Shown piece after piece: positions 22,835 to 35,600 of a stretch of DNA of 64,000 nt (its first letter is position 1; every line of letters begins with the position of its first letter). A program made the translations under genes and the position numbers. The notes under the pieces were generated by a model. It had not been told where the DNA came from and made no database searches. It was given only the letters and a program-made list of their open reading frames with translations. This DNA is from Ziziphus jujuba. Lineage: Eukaryota > Streptophyta > Magnoliopsida > Rosales > Rhamnaceae. The DNA is taken from assembly GCF_031755915.1 (NCBI RefSeq), contig NC_083388.1, positions 25,513,001-25,577,000 of the forward strand. Direction: 5' to 3'.

Positions 22835-24247
22835 TTAAAAAAGGAAGGAAAGGTAGAAGGAAGGTTTCTGTATTTATTTTTTGCTATTTCACTTACAGCT
22901 CCACTAAGATCATTAGAGCTCTAATACCATTTATAGGATTTTTAGAACAAAAAACATAGCAAAAACAAAAGAGAAAGAAGCTTAAACTAGTGTGGTGAAC
23001 ACACTCGTTCATTCTTGGACAGAACATATAAATACAAGTTTTCAGAAACAGTAAACCACCTAATTTTTACCTACTACTGCAGTAATCATATTGCCAAAAG
23101 ACAAGCCATACTTTGGCTACCTAATACAACAGTGTTTTTACCAAAAACTGAAAATACAGTAACTAATCATCACAAAGCAACTTATGACAACAACAAAAGT
23201 GACATTACACTAACACACTGCAGCTCAGTTGTTCGGAGAAATATCCATGTCAAACTCTTCTAAAACATTATTTGAATTAGAACTAGTTACATATCCTAGT
23301 GTTGTAATAAACCCGTAAGATGCATACCCTGTGATCAAATACGCAGAAAGTAGTGAGAATCCTTCTGTGAGCATCAAGTTTTAGCAGACCATTCTTCGAA
23401 CAAAGCCAGCACCATTAGCCGCTATTTACAGTTCTTGAGGTCCTTCTCTAAATTCACCAAGCATGTTGAAGCTGGATGTATTGGCACCTGGGACTCAAAT
23501 TTTGGCTGCCTATGTTCCAATTCAACAATCAAGAGTAATAGGGTCAAATGTGTATTTATGAAGCGACTACAATCTATTATCTGGGACATCACTGGCTGTC
23601 CTCATGCTTTTAGTGTGGCAACATTACTAAAAGGTGTACATCCAGATTGGAGTCCGGCTGTAATTATATCAGCCATGATGACTACAGCCAATCCATTAGA
23701 CAATACTCACAACCCAATTCGTGACAATGGAAATCATTTTGAATTCGCTTCGCCTTTAGCTATTGGATCGGGTCACATTTATTCTAACAGAGCACTAGAC
23801 CCAGGTTTGGTATACAATGCAACTCCACAAGACTATGTGAATCTGCTTTGCTCCATGAATTTTACCAGTAACCAAATCTTAACCAGTACTAGATCACAAG
23901 CCTATAATTGTTCCCAACCATCTTTTGATTTGAACTACCCATCTTTTATTGTTTATTATGATAACCAAACAATTTCAAGGACTTAGAAGTTCGATAGAAT
24001 TGTAACGAATGTGGGAGATAGTGCTTCACAGTATAAGGCTAGGGTGGCAACCCCAGCGGGTTCTGAAGTAATTGTTTCACCAGACACATTAGTCTTTGGG
24101 AAGAAGAATGAGAAACAGAGGTACATTCTTATAATAAAATATGGAACCGATGAGCAAGGAAAAGAATCGTTTGGAGAAATTGTTTGGGTTGAAGAAAACA
24201 GAAACCGCACTGTGAGGAGTCCAATTGTTGTGTCACCGGTTATCTGA

Positions 24248-25311
24248 GTTCTTTAGACATGAGTGGTGTATCATTCAAAATAAGATCACATTACATGGTT
24301 ATATTGAATAAGTGATCTTTAGATAGTCCATATTGCAGGCCTAATTTTTGCTTATCTTTCTACAATAAAAAGGAAAAAATTGCCCTCTTGCTTTTGATAA
24401 TGGTCTGTTTTTCTCCAGCTTCTAGGATTATATTTGATAAGATAAATGAATGTGACATAAAGGGTGAGTGAAGTGTGGGATAAGATATAGAGAAGTTTAT
24501 TTTATTCGGTAAAAGGACAAAGAAGTTGGATTTTGAGTGTGGTTTATATACTTCTCATTGCTTTGACAAAATACGTCCCTTGTATATGTGATGATCAAGT
24601 AAAAAGCTTAATTTATGTGTCATGTAGTGGCATGAAAATGACTGAACCTTCAGAATTGAAACTTGTCCAACTTCATGTATTTATTAAATCAAATTGTAGA
24701 TTTGTCTTACTAGGAACAGGAATTATTGAAGATAAGGTAATATCTGGGCGTTGATTAATCTGCTCTTTGAAAAGAATGGCAAAAGGAACTTGCATTAATA
24801 TGATGTTTTTATCGAATTCATAACAAACATTTTAAAGGTTTCATTATGGGCTTGGCAATTGGTCTTACGCATTGCATGCTAGTAAAATTGTATATTTGTT
24901 TACTTTTCTCATACTTTTTCGTCGTAGATTTCCTCTGCTATAAAAATCTATGCCTGTTTGGTAGAGACAGTGGTTTCGGTCAAAGACAATAGTTGATGTC
25001 CCACAAATAATTTCCTCAGCATCATGTTTTAATTACTTCTCAATTCCATTTGTTATTTCACTTTAATGTCACTCAAATCATATTCCCACAGTGAATTCAT
25101 GATTAATCATATTCCTTCAGTGAATTATGATTACATAATCTTACAGTATTTTCAAGCATTAGGTCCAACATTCAAGTTTTTGCCACATCTAATTGTCCAT
25201 TTCAAGTTCATGTACCTTGCCTTTATACCGTCTTCCAAAAAAGAAATACAATATATTGTTGTCTCCAATTTATCATAACCTTTTGAATTGAACGCTAAAT
25301 TATCCTTTAAC

Positions 25312-25350
<39 letters not shown>

Positions 25351-26934
25351 ATTCCGTGCGTACTGTTTACTCGCTCAATAACCTTTTATTCCATGTACAA
25401 AAAGAAATAAAGCCTTTCTCTTCACTTGTTTACCTTTCTCATACTTTTGCCCTGTAGATTTCCTCTGCTTACAAAAATCTTTGCTGTTAGTAGGACTTTG
25501 ATTTTGGTCTATATACACACATATATATATGTATAAAACACGCTGATGCCCCCCAAATAGTCCCTCAGCTTCATGTTCAATTTCTTAATTTTATTTGTTA
25601 TTTTACCTTAATAAATATAGTATGTTATTGTCTCCAATTCATCATAAGTTTTTTAGTCCAATGCTAAAATCATCCTGAAATTATCAAATTTAAATTAGTA
25701 TTAGTTCATCTGAATGTATTTTGATATTTTTTTGGAGCATTAAATCGTTTACCATCGATTGGAAAGAAAAAAGGGCTTAAACTCTTTAACAGCTTGGTTT
25801 CAGAACCTTAACAGAGTCACTTTCCGCACTGCCCATATTAGCTTAATTTTCTTATCTAAGCTCCAAATTCAAATGTATTTTTATAAACGTGGAGTTCTTG
25901 CATAATTAATTATCCACAAATGTAAAATTTTCATAGTTCATTCAGTTCATATTTGAAACAGATTTAAGTACTGAAGTGGTTTGGAAATTAATTAAAGAAA
26001 CCAACAGAGAAAGACTTGTAACTCTTACAGTCTTTGTGCAAAAGAAAATAATAATAGTGAAATAAGCAAATTGAAGACAATTAGTAGTTTGTGCCAAATT
26101 ATAAATCAGTATTCTTATAGATGAAATCAAATGCCGGCCTGACAATTAATTATCATGTGAGATACATTTATAGATGTTTTTCTGAAGATAGTGATACATA
26201 TAATTTGTCTCTTCATTTAAATAATGTAACGCCATTTATAGATGCTCAAAGGTCAATCTGACAGATCAAAATCAAAATGAAATGGGCAAGTAAACATTGC
26301 TTATATATATATATATATATATATATATAAGCAGCCCCAAGCGTTCCTTCTTGGTTTTGTAAAGTTTATTTCTAGTATAATAGGTCTATGGCATTGCCCA
26401 TATTGTTTCACTGTTGCATTATATGCATAATACACCAAAATTCAATTTTTTATTATTATTATTTTTTTTTTTCATTGCGTCTGCTATTGAGGAATTGTTG
26501 TTCATTATTAGATTTAACCTTTTGGGTTTGCTCAAAGTCTCGTTTTGACCAACTCTAATTCCTTGGAGAAGTGGCTTCTTCGTTCAGACAGATGTTCTTA
26601 TATATGGAGATAAATAAATAATTTGAACAATCTCTTCATCATAGAGGGAGCAAGTGATGGAGCTCAGTGATGCCTGGGAAAACTAATAAATATTGCATAA
26701 AATGCAAATAAATAATCCAGTTAATGATTTAAGCCTTTTAAATAGTACTTAACAGGCAAACCTAACTGTCAAACAAAAAAATTAAAAATTAAAAATTAAA
26801 AAATAAATAATAAATAAATAATAAATAAAAATAAAAAAGCAAACCGACTGACTTCTTAGAGTACTGCTACTACGATGTAACTTAAATTTTGCTTAACCCT
26901 TTAGGTTATATATACAGCAAACAAGCAAAGGGTC

Positions 26935-26968
<34 letters not shown>

Positions 26969-27183
26969 CAAACAAACAAACTACTTTCTCTGGCTTTTCA
27001 TGCCCTCGTTAACTCCTTCCCTCATTAACTCCTTGTGTGTCTCCTATACTCGAGTAGGTTAATTTCCTCTTCCTTTCTTGTATCAGTACCAATAAGTTGT
27101 CCATCACTTTTAAATTTTAACCTTCATAGATAAGTACAGGAACAGATGGACAACCTTTAAGCCTAAGTTTAGATATTAGATCA
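24248..27183. other. Spacer between SBT-C and SBT-D
   Basis: No gene is seen. The first kilobase is again subtilase 3' flank, and a block (about 24890-25130) recurs in shortened form at about 25430-25690 (CTTTTCTCATACTTTT...GTAGATTTCCTCTGCT). Homopolymer A runs lie at about 25313-25347 and 26939-26968, and (TA)n at 26303-26330. A TATATATA stretch and pyrimidine-rich sequence (26900-27120) precede the SBT-D start and may be its old promoter. Confidence 0.6.
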
Positions 27184-29212
27184 ATGGGGTTTTACTTTTC
27201 CTCCACCATTTCATCTTTGTTTTTCCATGCTATTTGCATTTGTTTCATTGTTGTCCATGCTAATTCAGCAAGACCAGTAGAGAGGTCCAATTATATTGTT
27301 CACGCAGACAAGTCCATTATGCCCAAAGCCTTCATAAATCATCACCATTGGTATTCCTCCCTTTTTTATTCCCTCACCACTGCAAGATCACCTTCCTTAT
27401 CACTGGATGACCAACAAAATTTTTCACCATATCTTGTATATTCCTATGATAATGCCCTTCATGGTTTTAGTGCATCTTTATCTCTAGACGAATTGGAAGA
27501 ACTCAAAAAATCTCCGTGGTTCATCTCCTCTGATATGGACAGTGCTGCCACCTTGACACCACTTACACCTAGAAATTCCTATCTCTCAACCCTTCTCAAG
27601 GTCTATGGCCTGCTTCCAACTATGATGAAGACGTCATTGTCGGGGTTAGATAGTGGGGTTTGGCCTGAGAGTGAGAGCTTTCAAGACCACGGTATAACAT
27701 CCAAATTCCATCAAAGTGGAAAGGAAAATGTGATGTAGGACAGGATTTCAATTCCTCTTTGTGCAACTCCAAGCTCATAGGAGTCAAGACATTTCAACGA
27801 GGGTTTAATAGCTTCATTACCCGATGTTAATATAAGCATGAAATCTGCTAGGGATTCAATTGGACATGGAACTAATGTTGCCTCCACAGTTTCTGGAGAC
27901 TATGTAAATGGTGCATCTTATTTTGGTTATGCAAAATGAATAGCCAGAGGTATAATACCACGCTCTAGATTGGCTGCATACAAGGACCTTGACCGTTGCA
28001 GCAAGCACTACGGCCCGTTCATTTGGAGGAATTTCGACATTTGGAGACAATTTCACCATCGTTGGCTGGACAATGTTCTGTGCAAATGCCATGGTTGAGA
28101 AAGCTCCGCTTTATGACAACAAAACAATATCGAGATGCAACTCAGCTAAGAATTTATCAAGAGTGCATGCAGCGTTGTCTTGTGCGAGGATATAGGTTCC
28201 ATAGCAACTCAGATGAGAGAAACAACCTTATTTTGCAAACATCTGGAGCCATTATTATCAGTAATGATAATGAAATCTTAGATCTAGGAGGTTACTCGTC
28301 CATGCGTTTACATCAGCCAGAAAGAGGCATTGGCTGTGATCAATTACGCAAGAAGTACTGAAATGCCTTTTGTCAGCATGAAATTGCAGCAGACGATTAC
28401 AGGGACTAGACCTGCACCACCTGTTGCTTTCTACAGTTCCAGAGGCCCTTCACCAAGCTTTCCAGGAATCTTGAAACCAGACATAATGGCACCAGGTCGT
28501 CAGGTTTTGGCTTTTCTTTGATTCCACGAGAAGTGGCAGCCCAAATTGGTTCCGATATTTACTTGTCCAGTGAATACTATATGATATCTGGGACGTCCAT
28601 GGCTTCTCCTCATGCTTCTGATGGCTGCTCTGATGATGACCACGGCAACACCATTTGATAATGCTCATAATTCGAATCGGGATCATGGTGAAAGGTTTCA
28701 AATTGCTTCTCCATTAGCCATGAGATCTAGATAGATTGATCCAAATCGAGCACTCGATCCCGGTTTGATCTATGATGCTACTCCACAAGATTATGTTAAT
28801 CTTTTGTTCTCCGTGAATTTCACTACAAAGCAAATCTCGGCCATAGCTAGATCAAAACATTATATGTGTCAAAGCCATTTTCTGATCTTAATTATCCATC
28901 TTTCATAGTATTTAATGGTGGGAGAACCAACACAGTTTTTGAAAGTTTCAAAGGGTTGTGACCAACTTGGGAGAGGGGGGACTGAGATACAATGTCTCAG
29001 TGACAGCACCAAGAAAATCCATTGCTGTAGTCTCACCTAAGGTTTTGGTATTTGAAAGGAAGTAGAAGCAGAAGTATAGTGTTGCCATAAAGCATAAAGA
29101 GGTGAAAAAACAGCAAGGCGTCATGGTGAAATCGTTTCGGTTGAAGAAAATGGAAGTCACACTCTGAGGAGTCCCATAGTAGTCTCACCTGTTTGGAACG
29201 GTCCACTTTAAG
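27184..29212 (+). pseudogene. SBT-D: diverged subtilase pseudogene with internal deletions
   Basis: This copy starts with ATG 27184 and a signal peptide (FFHAICICFIVVHANSA). The propeptide (NYIVHADKSIMPKAF) and [11 protein letters not shown]sp block follow. Two opposite frameshifts (about 27575 and 27645) bracket the stretch before the Asp block and cancel each other. A further shift just after leads to TAG at 27736. The His block remains (IGHGTNVASTVSGDYV), followed by a stop in FGYAK*. After AAYK about 100 codons are missing, including the oxyanion Asn. Near the Ser block (ISGTSMASPHAS) another deletion removes downstream residues. The end matches PVWNGPL and a stop at about 29210. It is clearly more diverged from A/B/C than they are from each other, so it is probably an older paralogue. 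Confidence 0.88.
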
Positions 29213-29284
29213 CTGGCTATTTTATAATTTCTGCTTTATTTTACAATTTCCGTTGTTGAAATTATGATCGCGTTATTATTAGTA

Positions 29285-29317
<33 letters not shown>

Positions 29318-30546
29318 GCTTTATAGGGCTGGAAACCTCGACGAGTCTGCTCAGATCGGCAGTCGAACAATGAGAACGTCTGGCTTGAATCACTAACGAG
29401 GTTTGGTTTCCATTGTCCATCCACAATTAATAACTTCTAAGAAATTTTACGAAGATATTAATCCACCCTTGCTTGGCTAACCAGGCTAATAATTTCACGG
29501 GGTAGCATCTAAACACAGATTTGAAATTATAATGAGATTATTCTTTCTTTTTTTTTTTTTTTTTTTTTTTTTTTTGGCAAACGTAAATTACAACATGAGG
29601 CACCAACCCTACACGATGCTCACAAGGCTACATCAAATTTTTATTTTTATTTTATTTTATTTAATGTATACTGTATTTTGTCTTCTCGCTTTCAAAAGTT
29701 CAATCGATTCTTTCTGCGTTATTTTCCATATCAAATCAATCATTCTACTTTGCATTTTTTTAAGCGTAATGAAAAATAAAATCTTAAATTTTTTATGCTT
29801 TTCAGAGAAAAAAAAAATTTGTTTGATATAATAAATGAAAACAAATATAAAAGGTACAATATTTGATATGAAATTTTTTGAGGACCTCCTTTTTGCCTTA
29901 GCGGCCTTAATTTTCTGCCGGCCCCGCTTCTAGTCACACATTGAAAGTAATACAGGACTTTATACATCTAGTGCAAAATAAATGCAAAACCTGGGCAAAA
30001 GAAAAATATTCATGTCATTAGCAAGCAGTAAAAAATAAATAAAAAATAAAACTTTCATTAACATTGACCATGTAAAATAAATTACAGCATATGCATGGAA
30101 ATAAAAGAACAGTTTTTTTTTTTTTCTCAAAAATAACTTTAGTACATTTGTGATGGCTGAAGAAAATGGAAAAAGAAGACCTAGCAATTAGTTTCCATAC
30201 CTGTAGCATTTGATACTACAGTGCAGGGACAGGTGTTATAATATTCAGCCAAAACACAAACCTCTCATAAGTTGGGAAACCACAATACCGAGGAGAATCT
30301 GACTACACTAATATATTCCATAGTTTCAATTCTTTTCTCTTTTTTCTTTAAATCATTTGTTACCATTCATGGATACCACAAAATACAAACGAAAAAAAAA
30401 ATTGTCCGCAGCTTTTTTACCTCAATTTTAATTGTACAAGGAAAATGCGTAGGCCAAAATCTGGTTGTGATATCCCAGTGTTGCCCTCAAAAATGACTAG
30501 TCTTCTCCGAAGAAGGAACAAATTACTGTCACACATAAAAACTTGT
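29213..30546. other. Spacer between SBT-D and VPS54
   Basis: No gene is seen. Poly(T) runs occur at about 29290-29313 and 29549-29575. A short GC-richer segment (GCCGGCCCC near 29917) is unlike its surroundings and may be a mobile-element scar. The part from 30287 is VPS54 3' flank, shared with the fragment at the left end of the window, and presumably includes the VPS54 3' UTR. Confidence 0.5.
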
Positions 30547-32609
30547 TTAACCAGCTTCAGCACCAAATCTCTGCACAAAGAACTCATCTAGTTGCCCCCA
30601 GTTTGGAGTATCAGAACTACTCAAATTATCCGTAGGTAATGATCGAATGCATCCAAGAATTTGTTTAACATCCCGCTGCAGCCTGGATAGAAATTTAAAT
30701 AATAATAATAAATTTTATTTAAAATTTTAGAATTCAATGGCACGATTAGTTCTACAAGTTGACATTTGAAACTTTTACCCAAAAACAAAAAAAAAATTCT
30801 AAAGGGAGTACCTCTCCTTTGCTTGTGGAGTATTTATCTCTATCCGTGAGAATGCTTCTGAAATTTGTGAGTGGAAAATTATAACCACTTGCCTGAACAT
30901 AGCAAACCATCGTTAAGTTGAAGAATTAGTGAATATTTCAAAAACAAATAATACTTTCTTTTAACCCATTACCAGTCCACTAAAGTGAACATGAACATAA
31001 ACAAAAAACAATCACATTTACAAATTGCAAGAATATAGAGCATTTAAATCAGAAAATAATCACATTTACAACCACTAAACAAAAAAATATATACATATAT
31101 TGCTCCTTCCCCCAGAAAATCCAATTCTTGGAAGCCTACATTCAACGCTAATTACAGGTACCAATTCCACCATTTCCTTATAAAGATTCATCATAACCAT
31201 ATAAACAACATAAGACATGGGTCAAGGGACCTGAACTAAGCAAGATTTGGATCCTTAAAACCCATCTTCTTGAGGTTGGTAAAAAGAAGTAAACTACATG
31301 TAATGCGGAAACGACTCTGTGAAGATATGATGTCAATTATAAGAAAATATGCAAGTCCATAATAATAAAAGGAAAATGTAAATATCCAAGAGGGGGCAGC
31401 CTAGTAGTGTAATCCACTTCTCTCCAAGAACAAGGTCCCTAGTTCAAGTCATTTCACAGCACAAAAAACAAAAGGAAAAAAACTGGTAACAAGGAACGCC
31501 AAATTAATTACTTTCACGAATAATCACCATTAAATTTTGGCAATTGTAAATAAATGAATAATTTCAAAGTGAAATCATCATTCATTCCTTCATCCCATTC
31601 TATGGAAAATCAAATCCTCATACAAATCAATTCAAACTTTTTTTTTTTTTTCCTTTTTTTTCGCTTCCAATTTAAACATACTGGAATGTGGGAAAAAGAA
31701 AGGACAAAAAAGAATCAGCAAGCGAACGTATGCCACAGAATGAGTCTTACCTAAAAATTGCTTTAACATCTACCTCATGCAAAGTTCGAGATAGAACACG
31801 TTGCAAGTAACCAACTTCCTATAAGCAAATTGAACGATCAATCAGGTATAACATATTTAAAGAGAAAGAGAAGTTAGATGCGCTAAACTAACTTTAGTGA
31901 TCCAAAAATAACAGTTACCTTTGTAAGTGATCGAGCAAACTGACTGGGCTGTGGGTCAGAATCTTCTGGTCTATTCCAGCCCTCCACAATTTGTGACAAG
32001 CTACGTAGATGAACCAATAACCTCTCTCTCATTATCTGAACCAGTTTTGTATGTATTTCATCTCTATGAACCTTATAATCCTGTTTTAATATCAATATAT
32101 AAATATCCTCAGAATATATTTTGAAACAGAGGCTTAGAGACCACAAACTGAAAATATATACAGCTCAATCAATACGACAAATTCTATCATGGAAGTACAA
32201 AATAGATACCCAAAAATTGAAACAAAAGTCTAAAGCCAAAATCCGAAAGATACATAAAGAACTACAAAATACAAATAGATAATATTAAAAAACCCATGGT
32301 TTTCATCCTACATATCATATCCCCAGTAATGAAGTGAACATTAAGACCTCAAAGTTGAACTAGAAAGAATCGGATACCTGAGCAACTCGATCAATCTCTG
32401 ACAACAACATTGGCTTTCGTGTATCTGGCACTTTGAGGAAAAGAATTTGTCTGATTTCTTCAAGCAAAACCAAAAAAAAAAAAAAAAATGTCATAGCATG
32501 CATAACCGCTATGGCTAAATACCATTGCTGGTACATAATACACCATTATTTGAAGAGGGGAGGGGGGGGGTGGGGAACCACCAAACAATTTTCCTTTTCA
32601 TTTGAAGGA

Positions 32610-32645
<36 letters not shown>

Positions 32646-35600
32646 CCATACACATTTATTCAGAGAAGCAAAGCAAAGAATAAACCACAAACAGCTACAT
32701 TAACAATGGTAGGCAAAGACAAACTTTAGGATGTAAATCTCATTTTATTTTTGTTATTACCTACCTGGAATAATGGCGTAAATAAAACTAATGACTTGAC
32801 TTGCCAGAGCTAAGTGCTTAGAAGTGATAGACTTCAAACCAGACACCTGCAATACCACATGAAATTAGTTCAAACTCTAGACCCTTTCTTCTGCTATATT
32901 TACTTGCCCTGCTTTCTTTAGTCTTAAATAGTTCAAAGCTTTCATATTTGATGCCATTAGTTGCAAATTCTACACCCTCTCAGAGCTTCTGTGTGTTAAT
33001 TTACAATTTAAAATTTTGATATAGCACATATTGATGATTAGACAGAAAAGTAGTACCTGCATAGCGCCAGCACCAAGAACAAGCTGACATGTTCTTGTAT
33101 TGAAAAATTTTAATATCTCTACAACACGATGAACAATTTCTGATGACAATGCTGGCAAAAAATTGTTCATATCCACATATTCTGATACCATCTTCACTAA
33201 TATTAAGCCACTGGAGGGGGGAAAAGAAAAAAAGAAAAAAAAGGGCATCAAGGACAATATAAGATAATAATATCAACACTAATCAGTCAACAACACTACA
33301 GAAAACAGATTTGAAATATATATCTATATATATAGCAGAGGAAAGAGATCAGCATATCATAAGTTCATTTCCAATCCATATGAACGAGTATTAGACTGGA
33401 AAACATCCTAACATCAAGAACAGAAAAAAGAGGAATGAAAAACATTAAATAGGCCAGATGAAAAAAGAAAGAGAAAGTTAAACAAGATAACTAACCAGTT
33501 TACCATATGATAACCAACACCTTTGTACAAAAGGGTATGAGATGTAGATTTGCCCCGCTCCTTCGTGCTGTTATCATTTTGAGCCAGAGAATTTACAACA
33601 TCAGATTTGTTTTTTTCAGGTCTTGATTTATCATTTCCAGTAACATCTGAAGGGATTTCACTTGAATCCACCCGCTTGATTTGCTTTTGAGCATCAGGTA
33701 ATCCATTGTCCCCAACAAGTGAACTATCATCATTTGTGATTGCTTCATCATAGCTTGTTGCCGTATTCCCTTGAGCATCATCTGGGTTCTCAGATGTCGA
33801 TGTCTCAGAACAAATTAGGGAAGTTACAATAGCCTGAAATTCATCAGGAACATCCACTTCAACCCATGTTTCTTGGTCAAGGACTGCCCTGATCTTTGCC
33901 ATCTACAGGAACCAAGGAAAGAATTAGGTCACTGTCAAATACTAGTTCCAATAAAGATTGAAATGAAGTTAAGTGCATTTAAGGACTAACTCGAGATTCA
34001 TGCTGAGAATCAACAAAAGCTTTGGCCTGTGACTGCAATGTTCCCCGTATGCTATATCCCAACCTTCCACCTATCTGTTTATGTTAACATAGAATTTTTA
34101 TCATAAACGTAACCAATTCTTTTAAACCATAAGATTATTAAACACAATAAACGTAGATACCTTCTCTGTAGCAGTTATAAAGTCCTGGGTGATGCTGTAT
34201 ATACTTAAAAATTCCTGTAATCTCAACTTGGGGTGAAGTAGAGCACGCACCCCGAGTAACTTTGCCCATCTTCCATGAGCAGCATCACATGCAGCAAAAA
34301 CAGCTTCCGTGTTTTCTCGCAAGACATCAGTCCTGTTTATCAGATTGTTTCAGAATGCTGTACAATTTTGCCAACACTCTAAATAAAAAGCTTATACACG
34401 AAAAGAATGAACCTTGAGATAAACATGAGCAACATAAAAACAATTTGAAATTAATATCTATTATACTATAGATGAACTAAGATCTTTTCTAATACCACTG
34501 TGTTATAAAATTTAATTTTATCAACTATGCTTCTTTACTAACACATTGGCAAGTGGAATTATATAAACAAATAAGAACAAATCCAGTTCCCAGGAAATAA
34601 GCATGAATAAAACTTCATAAGATGGAGAGTTCTACACGAACGACTACTAAAATGCAAGCAACAAATCAAAAGAGACAAAATAAGCTTTTACCTAAAATTT
34701 GTAGACATATTTGAAGGAGTTGCAGCATCATTTCCTCTTCCATGAAATGAAGGGACCTTGCGTATACTTCTCTGAGAGGAGTAAGGCGTAACTAAACCAT
34801 CATTGTCTTGTGCTGTTTCTGAAGCTGCAGCACCAATGGCTATTGCAGCAGCAACAGAATCAGCAGCATAGTGACCATCCAGGTTGGTCATAATCCACTC
34901 AATAGCTTTTTTCACTTCAGCAGCCCGCATTAAATGTGCCTGCATTCACTAAAAGAAATCATACATCACACTCAAATAGTGTTAAAAAGGTAGAAAAATA
35001 ACAAAAACGATTCATTCATATAAAGTTCACAATTCAGAGAAACATTTATCATGATTACTTATAAACTGAAGAATGCACCATCTAATTAAAATCAATTTTT
35101 ATACACCATTTCCAGGTATTAATGGAACTCTCAAAAGCATTCTAGCACTTTCAGATGCAATGCGGTGATAAATTTAAATTCTACATCAGAAAACTAATGT
35201 CGACAGATCAAAAATCATCCATGACTGCTTATAAAACAGTTGAGGTTGGGTCTTTGAGATTGAAATCAAAACAATATATGTAAGACAACATAAAATTAAG
35301 CACCATCTTAACAAGTGAAAATTAAATTTTTAGGAGTATACAAGGAAAAGTATGCATTACCCGTACAATCATAAAAATAGCACTTAAAAGTTGAACAAAG
35401 CTTTCAGATGATAGGCTCCTCAACTTGCTTGCAAGTGATGCACCAGCACCTGATCCACCAAACATTATAAAATCGAATTAAACAAAAGGGTCTACAGATG
35501 CAAAATGGAGATTATCTTCTAGAAAGAACAGACAGAATTCTAACTCAGTATGACATCACAAATTGATCACATAATAAGTTTCTCACCATCTGCGTCTGCT

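Larger units (their letters stand above)
18127..23215 (-). mobile_element. Decayed Ty1/copia retrotransposon, antisense in SBT-C
   Basis: The element has direct LTRs at 18127-18412 (3' LTR of the element) and 22932-23215 (5' LTR). The LTRs are about 285 bp and differ at roughly 15-20 positions by eye. Flanks CACTA/CACTG (18122-18126, 23216-23220) are a near-perfect 5-bp target duplication. The primer site TGGTATTAGAGC, read on the minus strand, adjoins the 5' LTR (about 22918-22929). A polypurine tract AAGGAGGAG adjoins the 3' LTR (about 18413-18421). Between them lie gag, zinc knuckle, protease, integrase, reverse transcriptase and RNase H remnants in copia order, all with stops. The element is old and non-autonomous. 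Confidence 0.95.
16976..24247 (+). pseudogene. SBT-C: promoterless subtilase pseudogene split by a copia element
   Basis: Homology to SBT-B starts at the mature propeptide (SAERETYIVHMDKSFK). The promoter, ATG and signal peptide are absent because about 590 bp present in SBT-B between the poly(T) tract and this codon is missing. A frameshift follows SFK. TAG replaces Pro in GVW(P)ES (17326), and another stop lies in the EGEE block (about 17407). The catalytic domain is then open from 17422, with GHGTHTSSIASGNYVED and SAGNGGP, up to 18126. The antisense copia element (18127-23215) interrupts there. Coding homology resumes at 23216 with further stops, and a 1-bp deletion alters the Ser block (GTSLA/CPH near 23580-23600). 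TAG in ISRTQK (23984) precedes the final stop at 24245-24247. It is non-functional. Confidence 0.92.
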
